This document shows positions 1-10,854 of a DNA stretch of 64,000 nt, piece by piece; the first letter of the stretch is position 1; every line of letters starts with the position of its first letter. Location of the stretch: positions 124,001 through 188,000 of the forward strand of contig OY987243.1 in NCBI GenBank assembly GCA_963920765.1, read 5' to 3'. The notes under the pieces were generated by a model that saw only the letters and a list, made by a program, of their open reading frames with translations, made no database searches and was not told where the DNA came from. This DNA comes from Ulota crispa (taxonomy: Eukaryota > Streptophyta > Bryopsida > Orthotrichales > Orthotrichaceae). The translations under genes were made by a program, and so were the position numbers.

Positions 1-557
1 TAACCCTGTGTGAGGTCAAATATTAAAAAATTGACGGCATCCATAGTAACGTAGATTACATGAAGAGACAAACAACCAAGATTGCATAGTGTTTTTGTTT
101 GTAATTTTTCATATTTTGAAAACTATGGATACACACATGTTCTAGCAACCACATATATACTTCTCAAAATTGTAGTGCCTAAAGTATTTGTCTTGTCAAT
201 GTTCTTGTCCCACACTTTATTGTTTGCTAAAGGCCTCTACTACTTTTGCCTTGTGTTGACTCATCACGATGAGTGTGTTCATACAGCCCCCACTTATGAC
301 GGAGCCATTCACCTTTGTTTAATTTTGGTAGATTAACTCTTGTCTTCACTTCTAATAATATCTTATTGAGCTTTGCTTCTATTGTTTTCACATGAGCAAG
401 CCACATCTTCAAGTTTTCTACATCCATTGCAGCTACTGCCGGTTGCATTCCTATATACAATGGATCCGCATGCAAAGCTCATTGAATGGTAGCCATGTTT
501 TTTGTTTTATTTAAGTGATTCAACCTTGATTTTGCCTTGTCTACCTTTTCAATTTCT

Positions 558-1958
558 TCACTGAGTTTGTTCTCTTCCACCTTGTAATCTTCCATAATTT
601 TCCGCAGATGTTCTTGCATTCTTGGGGTTGCCTTTGAACTTGACCCTCCATCTGCACCCTTGGTGAAGCAAAGATAAAAAACTTCCAGTTTTTTCTATTT
701 TCTTATATTGAGTTGCTAATTCCAATTTGGTCTTATCTCTACTTTTTAGAATTTTGCAAATCACACTAGAATAGACTTCCACCCCAACCCCCTCGTCCAA
801 TTTTTGCCACTCTTCTCTTCTTCCTTGAAGTTCTTCTAGTAACTTTCCCATTCTTGCCTCATACTTTTTTATGATTTGCGCTCCACTTTTCTTTAGATGC
901 ACATGCTGTGCTTTTGGCAAGAAAGTGTTTGTATCCTCTTCCACTATATAGTCAGCTTCCGATCTCTCCCCCATAAATTCGTTCACTTGTGCATTCATAT
1001 ATTGTTGTATTTTGTAGACATGGAATGGACTCCCTTGCCATTGTTCAGCTTCTACAATTTCTCCCATGACCATAGCCAACACGCCAATACTCTCTGTCAT
1101 TTGTTCCACTATACAGTCATCTTCCAATACGTCTTCCACAATTTTATTCACTACTGCATTCATATATCGCGGAATTTCATACATATGGAATGGATTGCCA
1201 CCCCCTTTGTTAGCTTCTACAACTTCTCCCATGACCACTGTTGGCACACCTCTTACAATGCCCTCTCCAATTTTTGGACTAGGTAAATGCCGGTCCACTA
1301 TATGATCCAAGTTAATTGCTTGTGCGCTTGGTGAGGGTCCTGCTTGTAGTACTGCTGGTGCTACTTTACGTTGAGCTGCTGGCCTGTTCACTACAAGTTC
1401 TGGGGCTACTTCATTGTCTGAACTATGTGAGTTTGAAGAATTGGACCACTCATACTCCTTGTCAGCAACTACATCCTTGATAATCTTTTTGGGTCCTAGT
1501 TCATCTTGTGGATTCCTAGAAGGACCAGCCCGTGAGATGTCTCTAGTTCTTGGAATGTTGATATTCTTTGATGCCTTCATGGTCCTCTAGTCCACCATTT
1601 GCTCCAACTAAAGCTCAGCATACACCATTTGGCATATATTCAATTCCACTTCGCTGTGTGGAACTCTATGCATGCCATATAGACATCTATACACTTCAAT
1701 ACATCTCTGTACAAAGTTGTCATCTCTGCAGTAAGGCATGTTGGCATAATTTTGGTTCAAATGTTTCCTATGGCGGTGGTAAGGGAACAACTTGTCAATA
1801 TGACACTAGCCCACAAACTCCTTGCAAGTTCTTAATGACCAAATTGCCGCACTAGTGTGCCAACTTTCAAAAGCCACAGCTGTTGGGTCTATAAGGACAA
1901 GTCAACGCCTATGGTGGCGGTCTCCCTTAGGTTTTTTCCTAGCCAAATTAGGATCCAT
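558..1958 (-). pseudogene. Gene family A/B/C, copy A (unrecognised, array-associated, decayed)
   Basis: I do not recognise this protein. One reading frame runs from an ATG at 1958 to a stop at 558, interrupted by a TGA near 1900 and TAGs near 1815, 1605 and 1585. The N-terminal part (motifs CKEFVG, CHIDKLF, RCIEVY, VYAEL) matches copies B and C here, which defines the family. After the last TAG an ATG at 1580 opens 340 uninterrupted codons: a Ser/Pro-rich segment, two direct copies of a roughly 55-residue unit (residues 111-164 and 166-216 from that ATG, each with a VMGE-[IV]-VEA core), then a charged, coiled-coil-like tail (KKYEARMGKLLEEL). Coding-like sequence in another frame continues to about 227, so a late frameshift is likely. 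The W of the family EWCHI motif reads TAG here. A motif array lies upstream at 2090-2580. It is probably a dead mobile gene. Confidence 0.55.
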
Positions 1959-2089
1959 ACTCAAAGTCTAAGAATTCCCGATTTAAGGGTTCCAAATACT
2001 AAAGTGACCTGGCTATAGTAAAAAAATACAGTGAATACAGATGGTAAAAAACTTGGCAATAGTTCAATAACAACCAAGAGCTCCTAGAG

Positions 2090-2580
2090 CTGGACACGCA
2101 GTTAGCCACTTTGAAGTGGGTGACAATTGCTGTGCAGCACAAGGAGTGAGGTGAATGCGGGTCACGCCCCACTCAAGTACCCGCACTTGCTTAAGGCGAC
2201 TTCTAGTCAGGCGATCGCGTATAAGGCAAAGGAATGCGCTTTGAGGCGCTTGCATATTGGGGAGGTGACCCTTCATCACCAATGCATCCAAGGTCGCATG
2301 GGAGACGTGCGGGAACGGGTGACCGTGGGTGGCAAGCATCAGATGGTCGGTGATTGCTCCTACAGGACCGCGGGTCTGTGCCGTTTAGGGTTAGAATTCA
2401 AACAAAGCAAAGCCAAAATGCAACAAAGATTGCGGCATCTTGAGCACTGTGTAAAAAGCAACTACGGCTGCTAGCAACTGTGGGTGTCATCTGCAGTCAA
2501 CGTAGCGACTGCGGATGTACACCCGCAGTTGACGGGGCGATAGCGGGTCTTCACTATAGCGCCTGCGGTGCCGGGTACTT
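2090..2580 (-). promoter_or_regulatory. GC-rich motif array upstream of copy A
   Basis: A GC-rich block in AT-rich DNA carries repeated variants of the motif GTACCCGCGGTCGC. Most are in reverse orientation (pointing to copy A), some forward. Examples are GCGATCGCGT at 2211-2220, GACCGCGGGTC at 2366-2376, GCAACTGTGGGT at 2474-2485, GCGACTGCGGATGTAC at 2505-2520 and a forward copy at 2517-2532, which makes an imperfect palindrome. I see no clear TATA box between the array and the ATG at 1958. The role is inferred: a promoter or subterminal binding region of a transposon. Confidence 0.5.
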
Positions 2581-3700
2581 TGGGCATCACCTACATTACA
2601 CAAAGATTACGGGTGAAGGCAATTTTGTGTTTGAATGGGATTAAAGTCATAAACCGTTGCACTAACTTACTGCAACTAAATTCAGAAAATGGGATCTCCT
2701 ATACAAAATTATTGAGAATCCAATGTAAAACTTCAGCATCTTCCTTGACTAAGTTAATTCTCCCTCCAAAATCTCCACCCATAACTAGTACAATCCTTGA
2801 TTGGTCAATCATCTAGAACAATATTCAATTGCACAATATAAAAAGGCAACGATGACATCTTTTGAACTATGTACTACTAAATTTCATATGTTATGCAAAA
2901 TAGACACCCTTTCAATCAATTATGCCAAAATGTGACCATGATTTGGGTCACCTAGTAGTATGAGTCAATTAATTCCACAAAAATTCCCACATCACACTCA
3001 CATCCACTCCAAGTCATGGATCAAATTCCATCTTATTCCCACTATTTTTGCCCATGCTTCTGAATGATCCCTCGCTTAAACCTTCCTAGTTCTAATATGC
3101 CAAAATGTGACTATCATTTGGGTCACCTAGTAGTTGGAGTGAAAAGCCTTAACATTTCACAAATTAAGCTTATCTTGTGTAGTTCCTCCAAATTGTGAAG
3201 CCACTAAATTGACAAATAACATAGAACCCAAAAATTTCATTATAATTTTCAGTTTCAAAGGACCCATTTAGGGGTCACATATTCAAATACTTGCCAAAGG
3301 CTATAGCAAAAAGTTTTGGAATGACTTGAAATATGTACCACATCCTCCAATAAGGATGTGTGGCATGTGGGAATTTTGGGATCAAAATGAAAGATGGTTC
3401 AAGGTAACCCTTTTGGAGGTCACATATTCAAATACTTGCCAAAAGATGGAATATTGTTGTGATTATTTAAAACTTATAGCAAAAAGTGTGGGAATGACTT
3501 GAAATTTGTACCACATCCTCCAATAATGGTATGTGACATGTGGGAATTTTTTGGGATTAAAATGAAATATGGTTCAAGATTTTGAAAAGTTACAAACTAT
3601 TTATACTAGTTCTAGCAATTGCTTTGCTTGCGGACTGCAAGTGACAACTATTTATTTATTAAAAAATTAGTATTTGTGACTATGTAACTTATTGAGTATC
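2581..3700. repeat. AT-rich spacer with two sets of direct repeats
   Basis: I see no gene. A motif starting TATGCCAAAATGTGAC and ending near GGGTCACCTAGTAGT occurs at 2921-2960 and again at 3096-3136. A unit of roughly 150-170 bp starting near GGTCACATATTCAAATAC occurs at about 3270-3416 and again at 3417-3585, with shared stretches such as GACTTGAAAT and CACATCCTCCAATAA. The spacer separates the minus-oriented array of copy A from the plus-oriented array of the kinase-like gene. Confidence 0.6.
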
Positions 3701-3739
3701 AAAAATAACAAAATATTCCTCACCGGAGGTTGTAGTTCT

Positions 3740-4165
3740 AGCATACGAAGTTGCCACTACTACACCTGTAGTTGCTATAGGCAATGCGACACTTGTAGTT
3801 GAGCATTTGAGGTTGCAATTTGTCAAAATTAGGCTTGCCGCAGAACCCGTAGTTGTGTATTTAAGAGTCCCACGGTAATGCAGTCGCGCTGTACCCAATG
3901 TCGCCCCGTACTTGCAGTCGCATATCTTACAGCAAGGTTTTTGCCTTCTCAGGAGATAGAAGAGATTACCATCCGTGGTCGCTCAGGGACACGGTCCCCC
4001 CTTACCTGCGGTCGCATATGTGCGCGGTCCTTCGTACCCGCGATTGCCTGTGTGTGCTGTCCACAGTACTCGCAATTGTCCGTGAGTACAATTCCCCGTA
4101 CTCACGATCGTTTTGTCATGCGGTCGGACCAATGTGCAGTCGCCTAGTCACTCGCACTTGCCTTT
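3740..4165 (+). promoter_or_regulatory. GC-rich motif array upstream of the kinase-like gene
   Basis: At least ten forward-oriented variants of one motif follow each other at irregular 15-40 bp spacing. They include CACCTGTAGTTGC (3763), GTACTTGCAGTCGC (3908), ATCCGTGGTCGC (3971), TACCTGCGGTCGC (4003), GTACCCGCGATTGC (4034), GTACTCGCAATTGT (4066), GTACTCACGATCGT (4098) and CACTCGCACTTGC (4149). Copies near the gene are GC-rich; those further away are more T-rich, as if decayed by C-to-T change. The array stops about 15 bp before a TATA-like box. It probably serves as a binding array for a regulator or transposase. Confidence 0.6.
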
Positions 4166-4178
4166 TCGCAACTTCAGG

Positions 4179-4186
4179 TATATAAG
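4179..4186 (+). promoter_or_regulatory. TATA-like box of the kinase-like gene
   Basis: TATATAAG lies directly after the motif array and about 170 bp before the chosen ATG at 4358. The same order (array, TATA-like box, gene) is seen at the hAT gene and at copy B. Confidence 0.4.
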
Positions 4187-4796
4187 CTGATTAGGTTTAT
4201 GGGTTGGTTGCTCATTACCCTTGCTCTTGCGCAGCAACTGTCACCCACCTCGTAGTGGCTGGCTGCGTGCCCGAGGGCTAAGGGTGTTATTTTGGAAGGG
4301 AGAAAGTTTTGCAGGTTTTTCTTGTGCAATCCAGATATCTCTCAAGGGACAGCAACCATGTCTACCCAACAGGAAGGGTCCACGTCGTCACATGCCTCTG
4401 CATGGAGTAGAGACCTTGACCATCTAGATGCATATCTTCTAGGTATATCTGTAGTTGAGCAAGTAGGGGTTGGGGGTCTATCAAAGTTGAAGAAACCAAG
4501 GACAGCAAACCAGAAGGACCTAGAGTACCCTCCACCAAAATATACATCTTTTGTTTATGGTGTGGTCTTACAATGGTATGAGGGTAAAAGCACCAAATAC
4601 TTGGATGATAAGTACTTACGACATCAAGGGGCCGGAATTGATAAGTTGAAGGATGACTTATCATCCATGTTCTTGTTGAAGTGCAACAACAATGAAGAGT
4701 ATATGGGTGTGCAGGACACATACCATAATCAACTTAACTCGTGGATAGCAAATTGTATTTTCAATACTAAGAGATTGATGCAGGACCTATGTCCTC

Positions 4797-4799
4797 GAG
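4797..4799. repeat. Target-site duplication, left copy (GAG)
   Basis: GAG immediately before the left CACTA terminus; the matching copy is at 7841-7843. Counting one copy as target sequence restores a single reading frame across the kinase-like gene. Confidence 0.85.
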
Positions 4800-4959
4800 C
4801 ACTAGTAGAAAACTCCTTCCAAAACAACAGAAAACCAATAGTTTCTTGTTGATTTGGGCACTTGCCCACGCTAATTGACTAATTTAACAAAATTTTATAA
4901 AAAACTAAATACGTTCTGTTGATTTGGACACCATTATCTAAATCAACAGAAATTTCGGA

Positions 4960-5740
4960 ATCTTTTGAAGATCTTTTGGGAATTTTTTGTGAATCTTTCA
5001 GAATCTTCAAGAATCTTTTGGGAATCATTGAAAATCTTTTCATGATTTTTAGAAATATTTAAGAATCTTTTCAAGATTTTAGAATCTTTGAGAATCTTTT
5101 AGGAATCTTCATGAATCTTTGGAAATCTTACAGAATCTTTTCAAGTTTTTTTGGAATCTTTGAAAATGCTTGAGAACAATTGAGAATGTTTGAGAATGTT
5201 TGAGAATCTTTTGGAATCTTTTCAAATTTTTTTGGAATCTTTGAGAATGTTTGATAACAATTGAGAATCTTTGAGAATCTTTGAGAATCTTTGAGAATCT
5301 TTTTGGAATCTTTGAGAATCTTTTGGAATCTTTGGAAATCTTTTCAAGTTTTTTTGGAATCTTTGAGAATGTTTGAGAACAATTGAGAATCTTTGAGAAT
5401 CTTTGAGAATCTCTTTGGAATCTTCAAGAATTTTTGGAAATCTTTGAGAATCTTTGAGAATCTTTGAGAATCTTTTAGAAATCATTGAGAATCATTTGGA
5501 ATCTTTGGAAATCTTTTCAAGTTTTTTGGAATCTTTGAGAATATTTGAGAACAATTGAGAATCTTTGAGAATCTTTGAAAATCTTTTGAAAATCTTTTTT
5601 GAAATTCAAAAAATCTTTGAAAATCTCTAAGAATTTTCAAGAACCTTTTTGGAATCTTTGAGAATCTTTTTAAAATCTTTGTGGAATTTGTTAAAGTACT
5701 TTAAAATACTTATAGAAATAGAATCTCTTAGACTAAATTA
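4960..5740. repeat. Tandem array with 10-bp core GAATCTTTGA
   Basis: Runs of GAATCTTTGA in tandem are mixed with variants (GAATCTTTTG, GAATGTTTGA). A longer block of about 50 bp (TTTTCAAGTTTTTTTGGAAT followed by two or three units and GAACAATTGA) recurs near 5140, 5219, 5340 and 5513, so there is a higher-order layer. The minus strand is open only because the repeat lacks stops. It lies inside the CACTA element. Confidence 0.9.
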
Positions 5741-6530
5741 GAATCCTTTAGGAATCTTTTTGTAAATCATCAAAATACTTTCAAAAAAACTATCACAATA
5801 GTTTAGGTTTGTTTTTGAAATCTTTCTAAAACCTTTTTGGACCTCATTAAATTTTTTTGAAGTTTTAAAAAATAAAAGAAGTTTTAAAAAAAAAAGAATC
5901 TTTTAGAAATTTGAGTGTACATTGACTGGTTTTATTTTCTTTGCTTTTCACAATTTGGTAAGATTTGAAATTAGCAACCTTTAAAGTCAAGTAAACACAT
6001 GACCATAATGACAAAAAACTCAACAGTTTTTTGTTGATCTAGATACTTTTGGACACAACTTCACTAATTCAACAAAATTTTATATAAAAAGTACAACATT
6101 TTGTTGTTTTAAATACCAAAATTTCTTTACAAACAAATGTAAATGATGCTCCTCAATTCTTTGAAGAAATCATATATGTCCCTTAAGGATTAAAAGTACC
6201 AAAAATATCTTTGTGTTACATGATAACCAAGTGTATAGTTTAATGCAAATTCTTACAAGAAACCAAAGATGATTTTTTTATTTCAAATAACACAAGGATA
6301 TATTTAACATTTCAAAATAGAAGAGTTTTTTATTAATTTTCTAAAATAATAGGAGTATAATTGATATTCCTACAAAAAATATGGACTATTTTTTATGTTT
6401 CACATATTTTCGGCGTAAACTTGATATTTTGAAAGACTTAAAGAATATTTTTACTATTTTTCCTTCTATTACTAACCAAATGAATTGAAAAAAAAGCAAT
6501 CTTATAAAATATTTTTATAGGCTTTAAAAG

Positions 6531-6945
6531 ATGGGAATTGATATGTGTACCACAGCCTTCTAATTACTATACCGCACCACGGGGTAAATTTTAGATTTCT
6601 ACCATCAAAAAGTTGAATTTGAAAATTTTGAATTCAGATTTGGACTTAAAGACCATGGTATTGTCTAGAACCATAAAAAAAAAGTTGCAATTCAACAACA
6701 CCCAATGAAAAAGTTTAGTTAGGAAGAAAATTGTTAATTTTACTTTTGTTTGTAAAAAAAGATAAGCTTTTTCATTGGGTGTTGTTGAATTGCAACTTTT
6801 TTTATGGTCCTAAACAATACCTTGGTCTCTAAGTCCAAGTTTGAATTCAAAATTCTCAAACTCAAATTTTTGATGGTAGAAATCTAAAATTTACCCCAAG
6901 GGTGTGGTATAGTAGTTCAAAGGGTGTGGTTCACATATTGATGCC
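6531..6945. mobile_element. Foldback (long-inverted-repeat) element nested in the CACTA element
   Basis: The left arm at about 6533-6713 and right arm at about 6767-6945 are inverted copies of each other over roughly 180 bp, with a 53-bp AT-rich loop. Matching landmarks are TTGCAATTCAACAACACCCA in the left arm and its complement in the right, and TAAATTTTAGATTTCTACCA likewise. No ORF. It is consistent with a MITE or foldback insertion. A clean target duplication is not obvious. Confidence 0.75.
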
Positions 6946-7467
6946 TTTACAAAATATCCAAAACTATTCAAAAGTCAAAAGAATTTTGATTTTATAATTG
7001 CAAGGATTTAATTTTGTAACTTTTCACGACTTTATGTTATTTGAAGCTATCAAACTATGGAGGCTATTTTAACAAAATAAGGTTCTTTTTACAAAGAAAC
7101 TAGCACTAAACAATAATTATTAATGAATCCAACCTTTGCCTGCAACAATCCTTATGAGATATGTGAATTCCAAAAAAAATTTATAAACAAAATCAAAAGG
7201 ATGGAAATAAACAATTTATTTAAAATTTCTAAACACCTTCTCTGATTTTAGCTCATAACTTTTGATAAAAAGATTGAAATCCAAAAAAAATTGTTGGAGG
7301 TGAAAGTAAAATACATTTACCAACTTTTCTTAGTTTTAAGTTTTTTGAAAAAAAGTCCTTTAATGGGCGGAAATAGCCTTCAAAGTCTACTGGATTACTA
7401 AAGACATGAACATTTAATGTACAAATAGAATCAAGATACTAATGTGTGCATGTGCATTTGCACATTC

Positions 7468-7560
7468 TCTAGTGGTTTTGAGAATGTGCTAAGGTTGTGG
7501 AGTGTAAGAGGAGAAGTGGAGGGTTCAAACCCTGCTACCGGCAGCTGCCCGGGAGTTCAA
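7468..7560 (+). other. tRNA-like / SINE-like promoter remnant
   Basis: A B-box-like GGGTTCAAACCC sits near 7521-7533, and an A-box-like TCTAGTGGTTTTGAG lies about 55 bp upstream, the layout of a tRNA-derived SINE head. It is followed by three copies of GCAGCTGCCC. No tRNA cloverleaf is convincing, so I do not call a tRNA gene. Confidence 0.3.
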
Positions 7561-8979
7561 GCAGCTGCCCAAAAGTTTGGGCAGCTGCCCATCCCCTAAA
7601 AAGTTCACATTTTCGTAAAATAAAAACAAATTCTATGAAAAAAAATTTAAAAATGAAAAGAAATAGAATTGAACAACATAAAATACGTAATAGAAATCAA
7701 TAACAAATTAACAAAAAACTGTAAATAATCAACAAAAAATCAATAGAAAAGTACCCAAATCAACTTGACCAAATTCACAAAAAAAATCAACAGTTTTTGG
7801 TTGAAATTCTGTTGATTTTGTGCTGAATTTTCTACTAGTGGAGTTTTGGGAACTATGGAGAGTGAGGTGGACAAAGAGTTCTACCTTAAGATAGAGTGGT
7901 GGCAAGAAGCAATGAAGAAATTGTCCAGGCAAATGACAAGGGGACTAGGATGGGTTGGAGATGCATTGACTGCTCAATTGTCAAAGGACGGTGCATTGTG
8001 TGTTCTATGGGTCCTTGAAGAGGCAAAGGTTAGAGCCTTGACAGGAATTATCAAGTAGGGTGGATACGGGAAAGTGCGCAAAGTACAAATTGAAGGAATG
8101 CAAATAATCCCATCCCATGTACATTTTGCTGGAAAAGTCTCAAAGGCAAAGGACCCTTGCATTGCAAGGGTGGATCATTCCACGGAGGCCCTTGCGATTC
8201 CGTGGAATCATCCATGCATTTTTAAATTCTTAGCAGTTCACCATCAAACAATGGAGGCTTGCACATTGTGATGGAATGGTGGAAACTTCAGAGACATGGT
8301 TGTGCTAAATGACAAGGTGGTGCAATACGCTGATTGGGATAAAATTGAGAGGGTCCTCCAACTTACAGGTGAACATGTTCAAAATATTAGCTTGTTCAGA
8401 AAACATAAGGCTAATTTGGCATGAGCATTGGTTTATGTGACTAGTCTTGTGCATAAGGCTGGGGTGGTTCACAATGATTTGTCCCTTTCAAACACAATGT
8501 TCCATTTTCTTGGATACTTTGAGGAGGAGATCAACATTGGGATTTGTGATTAGGGACTGGCTAGTTGTATTCATGAAGGCAGCCCTTCACATTACGGTTA
8601 TAAGATTGAAGCAAATAAGGATAAGTACCTGAAAGGGAAATGGTGGGTGGCTCTAGAGTTATTCTTTGTTTATTCCAATGAAGACTCAGATATGAGCCTC
8701 GAGGTGATGAAGGCTAGCTACAAATATTTGGTGAAGTTGGTCTCTTTCTCTATAGGAAAGTTGGCACAGATGATGAAGATGGGAAATGGCCAAAAATTGA
8801 ATAAAGATTTATTCAAAGATAAAGCCATGGAAAATTACTTTGCAATGAAGATATGTGAATTTACCGAGGCTAATGTTCAAAGAAGACCAACATGCACCAA
8901 ATTGGTGGATAGGCTAATGGGTCCTCCGGGGTTGATGAAGCCCCTCAAATTAGTTTTCCGGAAATCAATTTTGTAGTAG

Positions 8980-10850
8980 GGCACTTATAGGCTTATAGAC
9001 ATAGTTGCTGCCATTATCCAATGGAACAGTGAACGGAACGTTGCATATCATTGTAATTGAAATGTAATGGTTAACCTAAATACCATGTTTTATATGGCGT
9101 GGTATTTTTTCAAATTACCAATTGCATGCATCCACACACCACGTTCTCCAATGTTTTCTACCTCATTGTATAATGCAATGCGTGCATTAGATGAATTATG
9201 TGAACATTGATTACAATTACTAGATTGAGCATTTTTTAAGGATACTATAAGAAAGCAGGCGTGAACAGCCTAATCCCCAAGGATTTCACATTTTAAAATT
9301 GCTTTCAAGGACTCCATATCACATTGAGGTTTAGGGTCTTGGGTTTAGGGAAAAAAACACTGCAAATAGTGATTCAATAAGGTCTCATTCATCATCCAAA
9401 TTTTGAGAACATCCAAATTGGGTGCCTTTGGCATTTAGGGGTTGAAATATGTACTACATTAGTTCATACATGTAATGTTATAATTACATAATGACTATTA
9501 CTATGTAAAAAAAGGAGTATTTGGAAAACTATAACAAATACATAGAAGTTGGAGAATGGCCTAGCCACCTAGGCCAATTATTTAGGATTTTGGATCAGTA
9601 GTAGTCCTTTGCAGAGAAGCCTCATGAACACGTGATTTTTGAGAGAAAATCATAGTACACTTTCATTTTAGGAATTCTAAAAAGAATTTTGAATAGCCAT
9701 AAATGGATTTGGCAATTATTTGAAATTTGGACCTTACAAGGGGTCACCAAGACCCATGTTTCTTTTTAATCTCAAAATATTTCCACATGTCACACTCACT
9801 CATTGAAAGATGCTATGAAAGTTTCAAATCAATCCAACACTTTTTGCTATATGTTTTGAATGAATCCCCCACTATTCTTTCCTTTTGGCAAGTATTTAAA
9901 ATTGTGAGTCTAACATTGTCTATTTTAAATTTGTGATGGTTTGGAATTCACATATGCATTTTGTTTAACTATCATGTCAATATAACATAAAGAAACTTGA
10001 ATATGAACTGAATCATTAGTTCATGTTCTTTATTTCTTTGGTTTCATAATTTTGAAGTTTATCTTGAAGTAGGAAAATGAACTGTTGTTGATGGCCGCTA
10101 GGGACAATTTTTATCCCATGCAAATACATTGTGCTATTGTATTTGTGGCCCTAGGGCCCAACCTTTAAGGGTGAAAATGATTATTCTATATAACTTTATT
10201 TGCATGGATGTCCTTAGAAAGTTTGCATTGTTTTGGTGATGACAGATCTTGGGAATGAGCATGAAATGCAATAGATTTTTGCAAGAAAATCACATTAGAT
10301 TTCTTTTTTAAAATTATGTGATTCATAAATCACTATAGAAAAGTGTGTTCTCTTTGACATGTGCGGATTCATTAAATAGGTCCAAAATGACAAAAAGTTT
10401 GTCAAATTGGACAATTCTTGTAAATTTTGCCATGTAGATCTGGACATAATGTTGTCGTTGTGGACATTTCTCCTTGTGGTGAATGTAATCACAAATATTT
10501 ACATTAGGGTTCCATGGCCAGAGCCCGGGAGGCCTTGTTCAAATAGGGGACCCTAAACTTTTACAAATGACAACTCAAAAGAAGATGGAAATGCTTTAAA
10601 TTACTTTGACAATGTACAACCTCATAATCTAGCATTCATTTTTTCAATCAATTGCCTAATAAGAGATGTTATAGTGCTTCCTTTTGTAATGTGATGTTTA
10701 ACATGTCTAATTATTTTTTATACATTTTTGGTTCAATAAGATAATGATAGAAATCGAAATTAGGAAAGTGTTGGCTTTTCGTTAAAATTATAGTGAAATT
10801 GAAGAAGCTATGACAAAGGCAAGGTGCATTTCAAGTGAAGGCATACATAA
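8980..10850. other. AT-rich interval without recognisable genes
   Basis: I see no coding feature. Short ORFs here have no motif and no codon pattern. The interval separates the end of the kinase-like gene from the array of the hAT gene and probably contains the unseen ends of one or both mobile units. Confidence 0.6.
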
Positions 10851-10854
10851 ACAT

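Larger units (their letters stand above)
4800..7840. mobile_element. Non-autonomous CACTA (En/Spm-like) DNA transposon
   Basis: The ends are perfect 13-bp inverted repeats, CACTAGTAGAAAA at 4800-4812 and TTTTCTACTAGTG at 7828-7840. They are flanked by the 3-bp direct repeat GAG (4797-4799 and 7841-7843), the hallmark of CACTA insertion. Subterminal copies of TTCTGTTGATTT and TCAACAGAA lie near both ends, in line with the subterminal repeats of this superfamily. No transposase is visible. The interior is a 10-bp-period tandem array, a foldback element and a tRNA-like block, so the element must have been moved by a transposase made elsewhere. It landed inside the kinase-like coding frame. Confidence 0.9.
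4358..8976 (+). pseudogene. Divergent protein-kinase-like gene, split by a CACTA element
   Basis: The coding frame runs 4358-4799, is interrupted by the mobile element at 4800-7840, and resumes in the same frame after the target duplication (from 7844) to a stop at 8976. The N-terminal 150 residues or so are unrecognised. The C-terminal part has the order of a kinase fold: a glycine-loop-like GGYGKV at 8059-8076, a candidate lysine in FAGK near 8120, a catalytic-loop-like HNDLSLSN at 8470-8493 (HND instead of HRD), and ICD followed by a stop and GLAS near 8542-8565 in place of DFG/DWG. In-frame stops: TAG 8056, TGA 8269, TGA 8422, TAG 8551. The ATG at 4358 has a good plant start context (ACCATG); an upstream in-frame ATG lies at 4292. 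Because it sits behind the same array as a transposase, it may be a mobile accessory gene. It cannot make a full kinase now. Confidence 0.6.

Noticed and set aside
1-226. Short plus-strand ORF near the left edge
   Set aside because: Antisense to the likely 3' continuation of copy A and without motifs.
5222-5485. Minus-strand ORF of 87 codons rich in Lys, Asp, Ser, Arg and Phe
   Set aside because: It is the translation of the GAATCTTTGA tandem array; the period, not selection, keeps it open.
7521-7533. A tRNA gene at the B-box-like sequence
   Set aside because: No acceptor stem or anticodon arm can be drawn; only promoter-like boxes remain.
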